Positions 1-7,492 of a DNA stretch of 13,348 nt are shown in pieces. Source of the stretch: DATCSE01 sp036568605 (lineage in GTDB: Bacteria; Pseudomonadota; Gammaproteobacteria; Burkholderiales; Burkholderiaceae_C); NCBI GenBank assembly GCA_036568605.1, contig DATCSE010000457.1:1-13348 (forward strand), read 5' to 3'. Every line of letters starts with the position of its first letter. The stretch's first letter is position 1. The position numbers were made by a program, and so were the translations under genes. The notes below the pieces were generated by a model, which saw only the letters and a program-made list of their open reading frames with translations, ran no database searches and had not been told where the DNA came from.

Positions 1-147
1 GGCAAGAAGTCCGTCGGCGTGCGCGAGATGAACGAGGCGATCGCGGACACCTCGTCGCTGCGCCTGCGGATGCGGCATGTTGCGCTGGCCGGCTTCTCGG
101 TCGCGGCCGTCGGCCTGCTCGTTCTGGAAATTGCGAGGACCCTATGA
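1..147 (+). CDS. mshM: C-terminal end of an MshM-like (ExeA/GspA-type) ATPase, partial
   Basis: Only the last 48 codons are visible; the 5' part lies outside the window. The frame is open from base 1 and stops at TGA 145-147. The visible tail is a short charged segment (GKKSVGVREMNEAIADT) followed by a hydrophobic stretch of about 18 residues (roughly residues 29-46), which looks like a C-terminal membrane segment. The identification rests mainly on context: the stop overlaps the ATG of the mshN-like gene (ATGA, 144-147), and mshM directly precedes mshN in MSHA pilus gene clusters. MshM proteins are AAA+ ATPases related to ExeA/GspA, but the Walker motifs would lie upstream and cannot be checked here. 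Another secretion or pilus ATPase of that family remains possible. Confidence 0.6.
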   Translation, partial: GKKSVGVREMNEAIADTSSLRLRMRHVALAGFSVAAVGLLVLEIARTL

Positions 148-1340
148 GCGTCATCAACCAAATGCTGCGGGACCTCGACAAACGGCGGGGCCGGTCCGCA
201 GGAGAGGCGAACGGCGGCGAGGCAGTCCGGTCGGTCCAGCCCGAGTCGGCTTCGCGTTCCAAGCATCGCGTCGCGCTGCTGATCTTCGGCCTGGCGCTGC
301 TGATGCTCGCGGCCGGCTTGTGGCTGCGCCAGCGCAACAACAGCGTGGCGGCCGCCGAGCATGTGGCGATGGTCGTGCCCGCGCCGGTCGCGGCCGTGGC
401 GAACGATACGCCGCGTGCCGCTGCGCTGCCGGTGCAGCCGGTCGCGCCAATCACGCCGGTCGCGCCAGTCACGCCGGTCGCGCAGGTTGCCCCGCCCCCT
501 GCCGCGTCGATTGCGAAGCCTGAACCGGCGGCGGTCGCCAAGGCAGCACCGCATCTGCCTGTCGCAACGCCGCGGCCTCCGGCCGATTCATCGCAACCGA
601 CAAGCCGCGCACCCATCGCGACCACACCGGTCAAGTTCGTCGCCACGGTACCGGCGCAGGCTGCGACGTCGGAGAGTGCCGCGCCCGCGCCCGACAGAGC
701 CGAAGTGTCGGCATCGACCCAGACCGCCTCGGCCAGTCCCAAGTCCGCGGGCGGCAAGACGTACAGCGCCGAGCAGCTCTCGTCCAATCTGCTTGCCGAA
801 GCGTCGAAGCTCGACCAGCAAGGGCACCTGGAAGAGGCCAAGGCGCCGCTCGAACGGCTGCTCGCCGCCAACCCGCGCCACGTCCGCGCACGCCAGATGC
901 TGGCCCAATTGCAGCTGGACACCGGCCATGCCGAACAGGCGCGGCAACTGCTCGCCGAAGGCCAGCGCCTGCTTCCGGACCAGTCGAATTTCACGTTGGC
1001 ACTGGCGCGGCTGCAGGTCGACAGCGGCGACGTTGCCGGGGCGATTCGACTGCTCGAGTCGGATCCCCGAGGCGCACGCGACGATCCGGAGCTGCACGCC
1101 TTCCTGGCGGCGCTGCTGCTGCGCGCCGGCCGAACCGACGAAGCCGTGCAGCACTATCTCGTGGCCTTGCGCTCGGACCCGTCGAATGCGAGCTGGCTGG
1201 TCGGTGCCGGCGTGGCGTTGGAGGGCGTCGGCAACCGCGCCGATGCGGCGGAAGCCTATCGGCGCGCCGAGGGCAGCGCTAGCCTGACGCCGGAGCTGGC
1301 GAATTTTCTGAGCGAGCGTCTGCTGCAGCTCAGGCGTTGA
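144..1340 (+). CDS. mshN: MshN-like TPR protein of the MSHA type IV pilus system
   Basis: This is a 398-residue inner-membrane protein with a C-terminal TPR region. It opens with MSVINQMLRDLDKRR, the N-terminal signature familiar from MshN proteins. A single membrane helix follows at about residues 42-61, then a long low-complexity Pro/Ala/Val linker (about 75-200), then roughly five TPR-like helical pairs (about 205-395) expected to bind partner proteins. The topology is a short cytoplasmic N-terminus with the TPR domain in the periplasm. The ATG is supported by the 4-base overlap with the preceding gene and by GAGGA at 135-139. MshN is an assembly component of the mannose-sensitive haemagglutinin pilus; its exact biochemical role is not settled. 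The gene ends inside the convergent mdcH gene (overlap 1330-1340), so mshE and mshG do not follow it. Confidence 0.8.
   Translation: MSVINQMLRDLDKRRGRSAGEANGGEAVRSVQPESASRSKHRVALLIFGLALLMLAAGLWLRQRNNSVAAAEHVAMVVPAPVAAVANDTPRAAALPVQPVAPITPVAPVTPVAQVAPPPAASIAKPEPAAVAKAAPHLPVATPRPPADSSQPTSRAPIATTPVKFVATVPAQAATSESAAPAPDRAEVSASTQTASASPKSAGGKTYSAEQLSSNLLAEASKLDQQGHLEEAKAPLERLLAANPRHVRARQMLAQLQLDTGHAEQARQLLAEGQRLLPDQSNFTLALARLQVDSGDVAGAIRLLESDPRGARDDPELHAFLAALLLRAGRTDEAVQHYLVALRSDPSNASWLVGAGVALEGVGNRADAAEAYRRAEGSASLTPELANFLSERLLQLRR
438..485 (+). repeat. 18-bp tandem repeat in the Pro-rich linker of mshN
   Basis: About 2.6 copies of an 18-bp unit start at 438, 456 and 474. The first two full copies differ at one base, and the third degenerates after 10 bases. 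In frame they encode the hexapeptides PVAPIT, PVAPVT and PVAQVA, extending the Pro/Val/Ala linker between the membrane helix and the TPR domain. Each unit is a multiple of three, so changes in copy number would lengthen or shorten the linker without breaking the frame. Confidence 0.75.
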
Positions 1341-2253
1341 AGCCCATCTTGCTCACCCAGGCCGCGACGGCCTCGGGCGAGCCGAACTCGTCGACCGAGC
1401 GCACCGGGATGTCCGGATAGCGGCCGCGCCACAGTGCCGAGAGAGCCGTGCCGGGCCCGACCTCGAGCACGCAGCGGACCCCGCGCTCGGCGATGGCCTC
1501 CAGGCACGAGTCCCACAGGATGGGGCTGGCGATCTGGGCCGCGAGGCAGCGCGCGAGCTCGTTCGGCTCGCGGCTGAGCGCGGCCGACTCGTTGCACACC
1601 AGCGCGACCTGCGGCACCGCGAAGCGGACCGAACCCAGGCGTTGCGCGAACTCCGTTGCCGCATTCGCCATCCATCGGGTGTGCGAGGCGACGTGGATCG
1701 CCAGCCGTGTGCATCGGATGCCAGCCGCCATCCACTCGGCCTGCGCAGCGTCCAGCGACGACGCCAATCCGCCGACGATGCAGCTGTCGCTCGACAGGCG
1801 TATCGCGAGCGACAGGCCGTGCCGTTCGCACGACGGCGCGATGCGTCGCAGCGCCGTGGCGTGCACCGCCATCAAGCCGGTCGCGTGCCCCGCGGCGCTG
1901 CGCTCCATCGCGCCGGCGCGTGCGCCGGCGAGCGTCATCGCCGTGCTCGCATCGAACACGCCGGCCGCGGCAAACGCGGCCAGTTCGCCGACGCTGTAGC
2001 CGGCGATGACCGCGGGCCGAGGCAGCTTGTCGGCCAGGCATTGCCAGGCCGCGAGGCTCAGTCCGGTGACCAGCGGTTGTGCGATCTCGTTCGATGCGGC
2101 CCAGGCCGCATCGGGCAGGCGAGTACGCCAATCGGCGCCCAGCGTCGCGGCCATGAGCTGCAAGGTCTGCGTGGCTTCGGAGCGGCGGTCCAGCCATCGC
2201 AGCGCGCCAGCATGCTGCGACCCTTGCCCTGGGAACAGCAGCGCCAGACTCAT
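1330..2253 (-). CDS. mdcH: Malonate decarboxylase epsilon subunit, malonyl-CoA:ACP transacylase MdcH
   Basis: This 307-residue acyltransferase is of the FabD fold. In the malonate decarboxylase system MdcH moves a malonyl group from malonyl-CoA onto the thiol of the carrier protein MdcC, which primes the enzyme for its first turnover. Visible motifs are FPGQGSQ (residues 7-13), the nucleophile elbow GYSVGE with Ser87 (GHSxGE in most relatives), Arg112 placed to hold the free carboxylate, and His191 in the SHTRWM segment as catalytic partner. The length is normal for the family. The ATG at 2253 directly precedes the FPGQGSQ region; an upstream extension of the frame inside mdcB has no homology-like character. 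It is the last gene of the operon, 43 bases after mdcB, and its stop lies inside the end of mshN on the other strand. Confidence 0.95.
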   Translation of the reverse strand: MSLALLFPGQGSQHAGALRWLDRRSEATQTLQLMAATLGADWRTRLPDAAWAASNEIAQPLVTGLSLAAWQCLADKLPRPAVIAGYSVGELAAFAAAGVFDASTAMTLAGARAGAMERSAAGHATGLMAVHATALRRIAPSCERHGLSLAIRLSSDSCIVGGLASSLDAAQAEWMAAGIRCTRLAIHVASHTRWMANAATEFAQRLGSVRFAVPQVALVCNESAALSREPNELARCLAAQIASPILWDSCLEAIAERGVRCVLEVGPGTALSALWRGRYPDIPVRSVDEFGSPEAVAAWVSKMGFNA

Positions 2254-2296
2254 CGGACTCGGGATCGAACGGTTTGTCGTCGCGCGTCCGGCCGGG

Positions 2297-3172
2297 CTAC
2301 GCGACGCAGACCCGCTGCAGCCAGCAGGCCGCCGCGAGCACGTCGGCCGCGCCGCCGGGCGAGAGATTGCGCGCGACGAAGGCCGCGTGCAGCGCCTGCG
2401 CGTGCCGTTCGGCATCGGCGCGGGCCGCGCCGCCGGCCGACAAGTAGCAGCGTGCGGCGTGCTGCGCGTCGCGCAGGCCGGCTATCCCGCCGCGGTGCAC
2501 GAGGTTGGTGTCGTCCAGCACCGCCATCGTCGCGAAGAACGCGTTGGAGCGCGCCTGGTCGTGCGTCAGGCCCTGGCGCAAGGCTTCGCGCAGCGCAGGC
2601 AGCGCCGTCTCGAACAGCACCGGAAAGCCGGCCGCGGCTTCGACCCCGGCACTGCGCAGCCCATGGCGCCGCGCCGCGCGCGCGCCATGCGACTCGGAGG
2701 CGCGATGCGCGCGCGCCGCGAGCGCATCGCCCCACGCGGCGAGCAGTGTCTCGCGCACGGCCTGCGCCGACATCGCTTCGCGCCGCTGCTGCAACTGCCC
2801 AGCCGCCGCGCACAACAGGCCCAGCGTGAAGATCGCGCCGCGGTGCGTGTTGACGCCGCCGGTCGCGCTCAGCATGCGCGCCTCGGCCCCGATGCCTTCC
2901 TGCTCGAGTTGCTCGAACGGCGCACCTTGCGCGCCCAAGGCCGCGAAGCGCGGGAACGCGTGGCGCAGCGCAAAGAGGCTGCGCATGAAGGTGCGGGCAT
3001 CCATGTCGCGGTGGCTGCCGCTGTCGACGAACGACACCAGTCCCGGCTTGGGCGCCAGCGCCAGCTCGTCGTAGAGCGCCAGCGTGGCGGCGCGTCCGAT
3101 CGCGGCGCATGCCGCGGGCTCGACGTGCGATGCAAGCGGCGCGTGCCGCGCGAGCGCAAGGTTGCTGTTCAT
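2297..3172 (-). CDS. mdcB: Triphosphoribosyl-dephospho-CoA synthase MdcB
   Basis: This 291-residue protein of the CitG/MdcB family condenses ATP with 3'-dephospho-CoA to give 2'-(5''-triphosphoribosyl)-3'-dephospho-CoA, the precursor of the malonate decarboxylase prosthetic group. Conserved segments are visible in order: YDELALAPKPGLVSFVDSGS (about 34-53), HRDMD (54-58), GGVNTHRGAIF (105-115) and DDTNLVHRGG (220-229). The length matches the family. The chosen ATG forms an ATGA overlap with the mdcG stop (3169-3172); an in-frame extension to 3382 would run antisense-like through mdcG and is rejected. Here mdcB sits between mdcG and mdcH, not between mdcA and mdcC as in Klebsiella. No strong Shine-Dalgarno sequence precedes it, so translation probably depends on coupling to mdcG. 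Confidence 0.94.
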   Translation of the reverse strand: MNSNLALARHAPLASHVEPAACAAIGRAATLALYDELALAPKPGLVSFVDSGSHRDMDARTFMRSLFALRHAFPRFAALGAQGAPFEQLEQEGIGAEARMLSATGGVNTHRGAIFTLGLLCAAAGQLQQRREAMSAQAVRETLLAAWGDALAARAHRASESHGARAARRHGLRSAGVEAAAGFPVLFETALPALREALRQGLTHDQARSNAFFATMAVLDDTNLVHRGGIAGLRDAQHAARCYLSAGGAARADAERHAQALHAAFVARNLSPGGAADVLAAACWLQRVCVA

Positions 3173-3870
3173 GCGGCGCGGGCCCATTCGACGCTGGCGT
3201 CCGGTGGACGAGCGTGCGGCGCGGCACGCTCCAGCGTCGCACCGTGCAGGCGCTTCACGAGCAGCGCGCGCGTGCGACCGGCGCGCCATGCAGCCCACTC
3301 GCGCCAGGCCACCGCGGCGCCGTCGACGAAGACCAGCTCGCCGTCGATGGGCCGCTTCGGGGTGTCGAACGCCTGCAGGCATGCGGCCACCGCATCGGCC
3401 TGATCGTCTTCAGCGACCGCGATCCACAGGTCCAGGTCCGAGCGCTCGTGCAGGTACTCGTGACCGCTGAGCAGCTGCCAGCCATGGCCGCCGTACACAC
3501 GCGCCGTCGTGCCCAGCGCCGCAAGATCTCCCAGCAGCGATTCGAGTCGAGCGCGCGCTCGGCCGCGAAACAGCCGCAGCGCGGCGCTGGCGTGCGGGAA
3601 CTCGTCGAACCAGGCGATCGCGCCGCGCGGCACCTGCACGGCGATGCGCTGGCGGTCCCAGGCGAGGGGAGCGGGCAGGCCGAGTGCCACGGTCTCGATG
3701 GCCGACGGCGTTCCAGTCGCGACGAGTTGCCGCGTCACCACCAACGGCAGGCGCCGCCGGGCCCAGTGCTGCAGGCAGTCGCGACGGCTCGCGTCCCAGG
3801 GCCGCTGGAGCACGTCGTCCCAGCCGGCCGCACACAGGTGCGCGAGTTGATGACGGTGCAGCGGCGGCAT
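3169..3870 (-). CDS. mdcG: Phosphoribosyl-dephospho-CoA transferase (holo-ACP synthase) MdcG
   Basis: This 233-residue nucleotidyltransferase transfers the phosphoribosyl-dephospho-CoA group from the MdcB product onto the serine of apo-MdcC, releasing diphosphate. The key motif is the Asp pair in RSDLDLWI (Asp145 and Asp147), preceded by YGGHGWQ (126-132), as expected for a metal-dependent nucleotidyltransferase active site. The N-terminal HxLAHL segment and the whole length fit MdcG. The ATG is 15 bases after the mdcE stop without a clear ribosome binding site. Its stop overlaps the mdcB start by 4 bases, which keeps the two cofactor-biosynthesis genes translationally linked. Confidence 0.94.
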   Translation of the reverse strand: MPPLHRHQLAHLCAAGWDDVLQRPWDASRRDCLQHWARRRLPLVVTRQLVATGTPSAIETVALGLPAPLAWDRQRIAVQVPRGAIAWFDEFPHASAALRLFRGRARARLESLLGDLAALGTTARVYGGHGWQLLSGHEYLHERSDLDLWIAVAEDDQADAVAACLQAFDTPKRPIDGELVFVDGAAVAWREWAAWRAGRTRALLVKRLHGATLERAAPHARPPDASVEWARAA

Positions 3871-3885
3871 GCGGCAGTTCTGCGA

Positions 3886-4587
3886 TCAGGCCGCGTCCAG
3901 CACGCGCTGCACCGTGGCGGCTGCCGCGCGGCGTCCGCCGCGCTCGGCACCGTCGCGGGCGCGGACGTCCTCCGTCGGCGCAAGCCGCAGTGCGTCACGC
4001 AGCGCGGCAGCGAGGTCGCCTCGCCACAAGTCGCGCACGCCGCCCATCGCCACGTAGTTGGCGACGCCGGGTGCGAACACCGGGTTGCTGCGCGACAGCT
4101 CGGCCAGCAGTTCCTCGGGCAGCTTGGTGACCCGTGCCATCGCCGGCAGCCGCATCACGCGGATCTCCGCGTCGGGCAACGCGTAGCACGCATCCGCGAT
4201 CAGGCCGCTGGTGATGAAGCCGCCCGACAGCGCCTGGTCGTACACGAGCCCGAGCACACGATGCCCGCGCCGCCGCGCGAGGTCCACGCAGCAGCCGAGA
4301 TGGGCCATCGCCCGGTTGATTCCCAGCAGCTCGTCGTGCCGGCTCAGGCGCTGGCCCTGCGTGTCGATCAGCAGCACGATGGGCCGGCGCGGGTGCTCGG
4401 CCATCACGTCGAGGATGGCGCGCGCCTGGCGCAGCGCGAGCGCATAGCCGATGGGCGCATGGTGGGTGGTGCCGACGATCGCGAGCGTCTGCCCGCCCAG
4501 CGTCGCGGTGCCGTGCACGAAGTCGCCGTCGGCCGCGATGTCGTGCTGTCGGCCGAACAGCGCGTCGGCCAGTTCGGACCAGGTCAT
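3886..4587 (-). CDS. mdcE: Malonate decarboxylase gamma subunit MdcE
   Basis: The protein has 233 residues. MdcE pairs with MdcD to form the carboxyltransferase-like part of malonate decarboxylase that decarboxylates malonyl-S-ACP to acetyl-S-ACP in the cytoplasm. Crotonase-like features are visible: LLIDTQGQRLSRHDEL (about 72-87) and SGGFITSG (121-128), typical of an oxyanion-hole loop, then LPAMARVTKLPEE (147-159) and a region around NPVFAPG (168-174). The ATG at 4587 overlaps the mdcD stop (ATGA) and is preceded by AGGAGG (4595-4600) at 7 bases. The C-terminal 25 residues are Ala/Arg-rich and low in complexity. The length is near the lower end for the family but no motif is missing. Confidence 0.95.
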   Translation of the reverse strand: MTWSELADALFGRQHDIAADGDFVHGTATLGGQTLAIVGTTHHAPIGYALALRQARAILDVMAEHPRRPIVLLIDTQGQRLSRHDELLGINRAMAHLGCCVDLARRRGHRVLGLVYDQALSGGFITSGLIADACYALPDAEIRVMRLPAMARVTKLPEELLAELSRSNPVFAPGVANYVAMGGVRDLWRGDLAAALRDALRLAPTEDVRARDGAERGGRRAAAATVQRVLDAA

Positions 4588-5489
4588 CGCTGCGCCTCCT
4601 GTGCGTGCCGTCGCAGTGCGCGGACTTGCGACACGTCGAGGTCGGGCACCTGCGCGCTGCGCTCGATGCCGAGCCGGCTCCAGAGGGCTATGGCTTCGGC
4701 CGTGCCTTGCGCATCGTCCAGGCGATCAACGAGCAGCGCATGCTCGGCTTCCAGCGCCTCCAGCGTCAGCGGCCGGCCGGCCGTCAGCGCGCGTATCGCC
4801 GCCGCGCGGAACGCGCCCACATCGTCGTCGACCAGCTGATCGCAGTCGCCGACCAGGTAGCGGTGCTTGCCGCCGGTCGTGCGCCACACGAGCGCACGGT
4901 CGCGCGAGTCGAACTCCTCGACGCCGTGCGAAGCCTCGATCACCTCCGGCCCGGACATCGCGAGCCGGCCGGTGTCGCTCATCACGATGTGGTCGGCGCA
5001 GCGCGCGACGATGCCCATGCCGCCGAAGCAACCGTTCGCGCCGCCGATCAGCACGACGGTCGGGAGGCCGGCCGCGCGCACGTCCAGCAGTCCGCGCATC
5101 ACCTCGGAGACGGCGATGAGCCCCGCGTTCGCCTCGTGCAGCCGCACGCCGCCGGATTCGGCCAGCAGCAGCACCGCCTCGGGCCGGTCGCGCAATGCAC
5201 GCTGCAGCAGGCCGACGAGCTTGGCGCCATGCACCTCGCCGACGCCGCCGCCCATGAACGCACCTTCCTGCGCGGCGACGAACACCGCGCGGCCGTCGAG
5301 CCGGGCGCGGCCGATCACGACGCCGTCGTCGAACGACGTGGGCACGCCCAGCTGCGCCAGGTGCGGGCTGGTGACGCGCTGCGCGGGCGGCAGCCATTCG
5401 TGGAAGCTGCCCGCGTCGAGCAGTTGGGCGAGGCGCTCGCGCGCGGTGCATTCGGCATAGCTGATGCGCGGCAGGCGCGAGCTGCTCAT
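4584..5489 (-). CDS. mdcD: Malonate decarboxylase beta subunit MdcD
   Basis: This 301-residue carboxyltransferase-family subunit works with MdcE to decarboxylate the malonyl group carried on MdcC. Visible conserved stretches include FMGGGVGEVHG (78-88), LLLAESGGVRLHE (107-119), IGGANGCFGGMG (148-159) and MSDTGRLAMSGPEVIE (170-185), matching the crotonase-like core of the biotin-independent enzyme. The ATG at 5489 is set by the ATGA overlap with the mdcC stop and by GGGAG (5497-5501) at 7 bases. The same frame stays open upstream to 5873 but there it only shadows mdcC and mdcA. No biotin carboxyl carrier or membrane decarboxylase gene is present, so this is the soluble Mdc system and not the Na+-pumping Mad system. 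Confidence 0.95.
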   Translation of the reverse strand: MSSSRLPRISYAECTARERLAQLLDAGSFHEWLPPAQRVTSPHLAQLGVPTSFDDGVVIGRARLDGRAVFVAAQEGAFMGGGVGEVHGAKLVGLLQRALRDRPEAVLLLAESGGVRLHEANAGLIAVSEVMRGLLDVRAAGLPTVVLIGGANGCFGGMGIVARCADHIVMSDTGRLAMSGPEVIEASHGVEEFDSRDRALVWRTTGGKHRYLVGDCDQLVDDDVGAFRAAAIRALTAGRPLTLEALEAEHALLVDRLDDAQGTAEAIALWSRLGIERSAQVPDLDVSQVRALRRHAQEAQR

Positions 5490-5818
5490 GATGTCGCTCC
5501 CGGCAGATCGGCCGCCGCCTGCGACAGGCGCAGGCTCACGACGGCCGGCGTCGCGCCCATGTCGTGGATGGACACCTGCACGCCGCTCAGGTCGTGGCGC
5601 TGCTGGAAGTCGCGCAGCACCGCTTCCCAGATGCCGCCGAAGCCGCGCGCCGAGGTCTGGATGTGGAAGCGGCACACCGGCTGCAGCGTCGGCTCCAGCA
5701 ACACCTCGAGGTTGCCGGAGCCGACCACGCCGACCAGGATGGGGTCGAAGCGACCGGCCGCGCGCGTGCCGTCGAACTCGAACTGCAGGGTCTCGAGACC
5801 CGGACTCAGCGTACTCAT
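5486..5818 (-). CDS. mdcC: Malonate decarboxylase acyl carrier protein, delta subunit MdcC
   Basis: This 110-residue carrier protein bears the phosphoribosyl-dephospho-CoA arm on which acetyl and malonyl groups are exchanged. The attachment region is GVVGSGNLEVLLEP (30-43), with Ser34 the expected modified residue, since the same VGSG(D/N)LEVL context holds the prosthetic serine in characterised MdcC. Two starts are possible. ATG at 5818 gives MSTLSPGLET and has GAGG close upstream. GTG at 5827 adds three residues and would form a GTGA overlap with the mdcA stop. I chose the ATG because it gives the more usual N-terminus, but the GTG fits the coupling pattern of this operon. The length is normal for the family. 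Confidence 0.93.
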   Translation of the reverse strand: MSTLSPGLETLQFEFDGTRAAGRFDPILVGVVGSGNLEVLLEPTLQPVCRFHIQTSARGFGGIWEAVLRDFQQRHDLSGVQVSIHDMGATPAVVSLRLSQAAADLPGATS

Positions 5819-5823
5819 GTGCC

Positions 5824-7485
5824 TCACCAGTTCCGGTAGCGGGCCGGCGGCGCGTACAGCCCGCCGGACGCATCGACCAGCTCGCGCATCGAGCGCGCAG
5901 CCAGCAGGTTGCGGGTTGCCAGGCGCGTGTCGACGCCCAGGTCCTCGGGGCGGCGGATCACGCCGCGGTCGCGCAGGTTCTCGACGATGCGCCGGTCGCG
6001 CGCCATGCCGACCGGCGTGTAGCCCGCAACGCCGCGCACCGCCTGCTCGCGCTCCTCGTCGTTGCGCACCAGCAGCAGGTTCGCGACGCCTTCCTCGGTG
6101 AGGATGTGCGTCACGTCGTCGCCGTAGATCATGATCGGCGGCAGCGGCATCTTGGCCTGCTCGGCGAGCGTCCAGGCGTCCAGGCGTTCGACGAACGCGG
6201 GCTGCATGTGCTCGCGGAAGGTCTCGACCATCTGCACGACCAGCTTCTGGCCGCGCGGTGTCGCGGCCGCGCCGTCCAGCCCTAGCCGCCGCTCGCGCCC
6301 GGCTTGCAGCCAGGGCGCGCTGGCGTGCCGGCGGCCGCGCGCGTCCGCGCCCATGTTGGGCGCGCCGCCGAAGCCGGCGATGCGGCCCAGCGTCGCCGTC
6401 GAGCTGTTGGCGGCGAGGTCGATCTGCAGCGTCGAGCCGATGAACAGGTCGCAGGCGTAGTGACCGGCCGCCTGGCAGAACGCGCGGTTGCTGCGCATGC
6501 TGCCGTCGGGTCCGGTGAAGAAGACGTCGGGCCGTGCCCGCACGTAGTTCTCCATGCCGACCTCGGAGCCGAACGAGTGCACCGACTGCACCCAGCCCGC
6601 TTCGATCGCGGGGATCAGCGCCGGGTGCGGGTTGAGCGCCCAGTGCTGGCAGATGCGTCCCTTGAGGCCCAGCGATTCGCCGTAGGTCGGCAGCAGCAGT
6701 TCGATCGCCGCGGTGTCGAAGCCGATGCCATGGTTCAGGCGCTGCACGCCGTACTCGGCGTAGAGGCCCTTGATCGCCATCATCGCCATCAGCACCTGGA
6801 TCTCGGAGATCTGCGCCGGATCGCGCGTGAACAGCGGCTCGATGAAGTGCGGCGTCGGGCTCTGCACCACGTAGTCGACCCAGCTCGCCGGGATGTCCAC
6901 GCGCGGCAGCGTCTCGACGACCTCGTTGACCTGCGCGACGACGATGCCGCTGCGGAACGCGGTGGCCTCGACGATCGCCGGCGTGTCCTCGGTGTTGCCG
7001 CCGGTGTAGAGGTTGCCTTCGCGGTCGGCCGCCTGGGCGCAGACCAGCGCGACGTTCGGCGTGAGGTCGACGAAGTAGCGGCCGAACAGCTCGAGGTAGG
7101 TATGGATCGCGCCGATCGCGATCTTGCCGCTGCCGGCGAGGCGCGCGAGGCGCGCGCCCTGCGGGCCCGAGAAGCTGAAGTCCAGCCTGGACGCGATGCC
7201 GTTCTCGAACACGTCCAGATGCTCGGGCAGCGCGAGCACCGACTGCACCATGTGCAGGTCGTGCACGACGGCGGGATCGAGCTCGGTCAGCGCGCGCGCG
7301 AGGAAGTCGGCCTGCTTCTGGTTGTTGCCCTCCAGGCAGACGCGGTCGCCGGGCTCGATCACCGCCTGCAGCAGCGGCTTGATGCGCGCGGCGTCGACAT
7401 GCTTGCCGGCCGCGAGCGCTTGCGCGCGCGCGCGGCGCGCTTCGCGCGAGCGGCGCTGGCTGTCCCAGACGAGCGGTGCGTTCAT
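5824..7485 (-). CDS. mdcA: Malonate decarboxylase alpha subunit, acetyl-S-ACP:malonate ACP transferase MdcA
   Basis: MdcA, 553 residues here, swaps the acetyl group on the MdcC thioester for malonate, giving malonyl-S-ACP and free acetate; MdcD/E then decarboxylate it. The sequence aligns by eye with the family from end to end: the N-terminal MNAPLVWDSQRRSR, GNNQKQADFLARAL (about 54-67), a CoA-transferase-like core containing GNLYTGGNTEDTP and SFGSEVGMENY, a STATLGRIAGFGGAPNMG glycine-rich segment, and a C-terminal RYRNW. The length matches known MdcA. The ATG at 7485 has AGGAG (7489-7493) just upstream, lying over the dctM stop. Only 7 bases separate it from dctM, so the transporter and enzyme genes share one transcript. 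Confidence 0.96.
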   Translation of the reverse strand: MNAPLVWDSQRRSREARRARAQALAAGKHVDAARIKPLLQAVIEPGDRVCLEGNNQKQADFLARALTELDPAVVHDLHMVQSVLALPEHLDVFENGIASRLDFSFSGPQGARLARLAGSGKIAIGAIHTYLELFGRYFVDLTPNVALVCAQAADREGNLYTGGNTEDTPAIVEATAFRSGIVVAQVNEVVETLPRVDIPASWVDYVVQSPTPHFIEPLFTRDPAQISEIQVLMAMMAIKGLYAEYGVQRLNHGIGFDTAAIELLLPTYGESLGLKGRICQHWALNPHPALIPAIEAGWVQSVHSFGSEVGMENYVRARPDVFFTGPDGSMRSNRAFCQAAGHYACDLFIGSTLQIDLAANSSTATLGRIAGFGGAPNMGADARGRRHASAPWLQAGRERRLGLDGAAATPRGQKLVVQMVETFREHMQPAFVERLDAWTLAEQAKMPLPPIMIYGDDVTHILTEEGVANLLLVRNDEEREQAVRGVAGYTPVGMARDRRIVENLRDRGVIRRPEDLGVDTRLATRNLLAARSMRELVDASGGLYAPPARYRNW

Positions 7486-7492
7486 GCTCTCC

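Noticed and set aside
1320..1345. A possible bidirectional terminator between mshN and mdcH
   Set aside because: Only the short palindrome GCTGCAGC and no stem of useful length or T-run is present in the convergent overlap.
2253..2415. Extension of mdcH upstream to 2415
   Set aside because: The extra 54 codons lie inside mdcB and are Arg/Ser/Pro-rich. The conserved FPGQGSQ start of the acyltransferase fold follows directly after the ATG at 2253.
3109..4839. A 576-codon open frame on the plus strand
   Set aside because: It is antisense to mdcG, mdcE and the end of mdcD, is rich in Arg, His and Gln, and has no recognisable domain. It is a by-product of high GC content.
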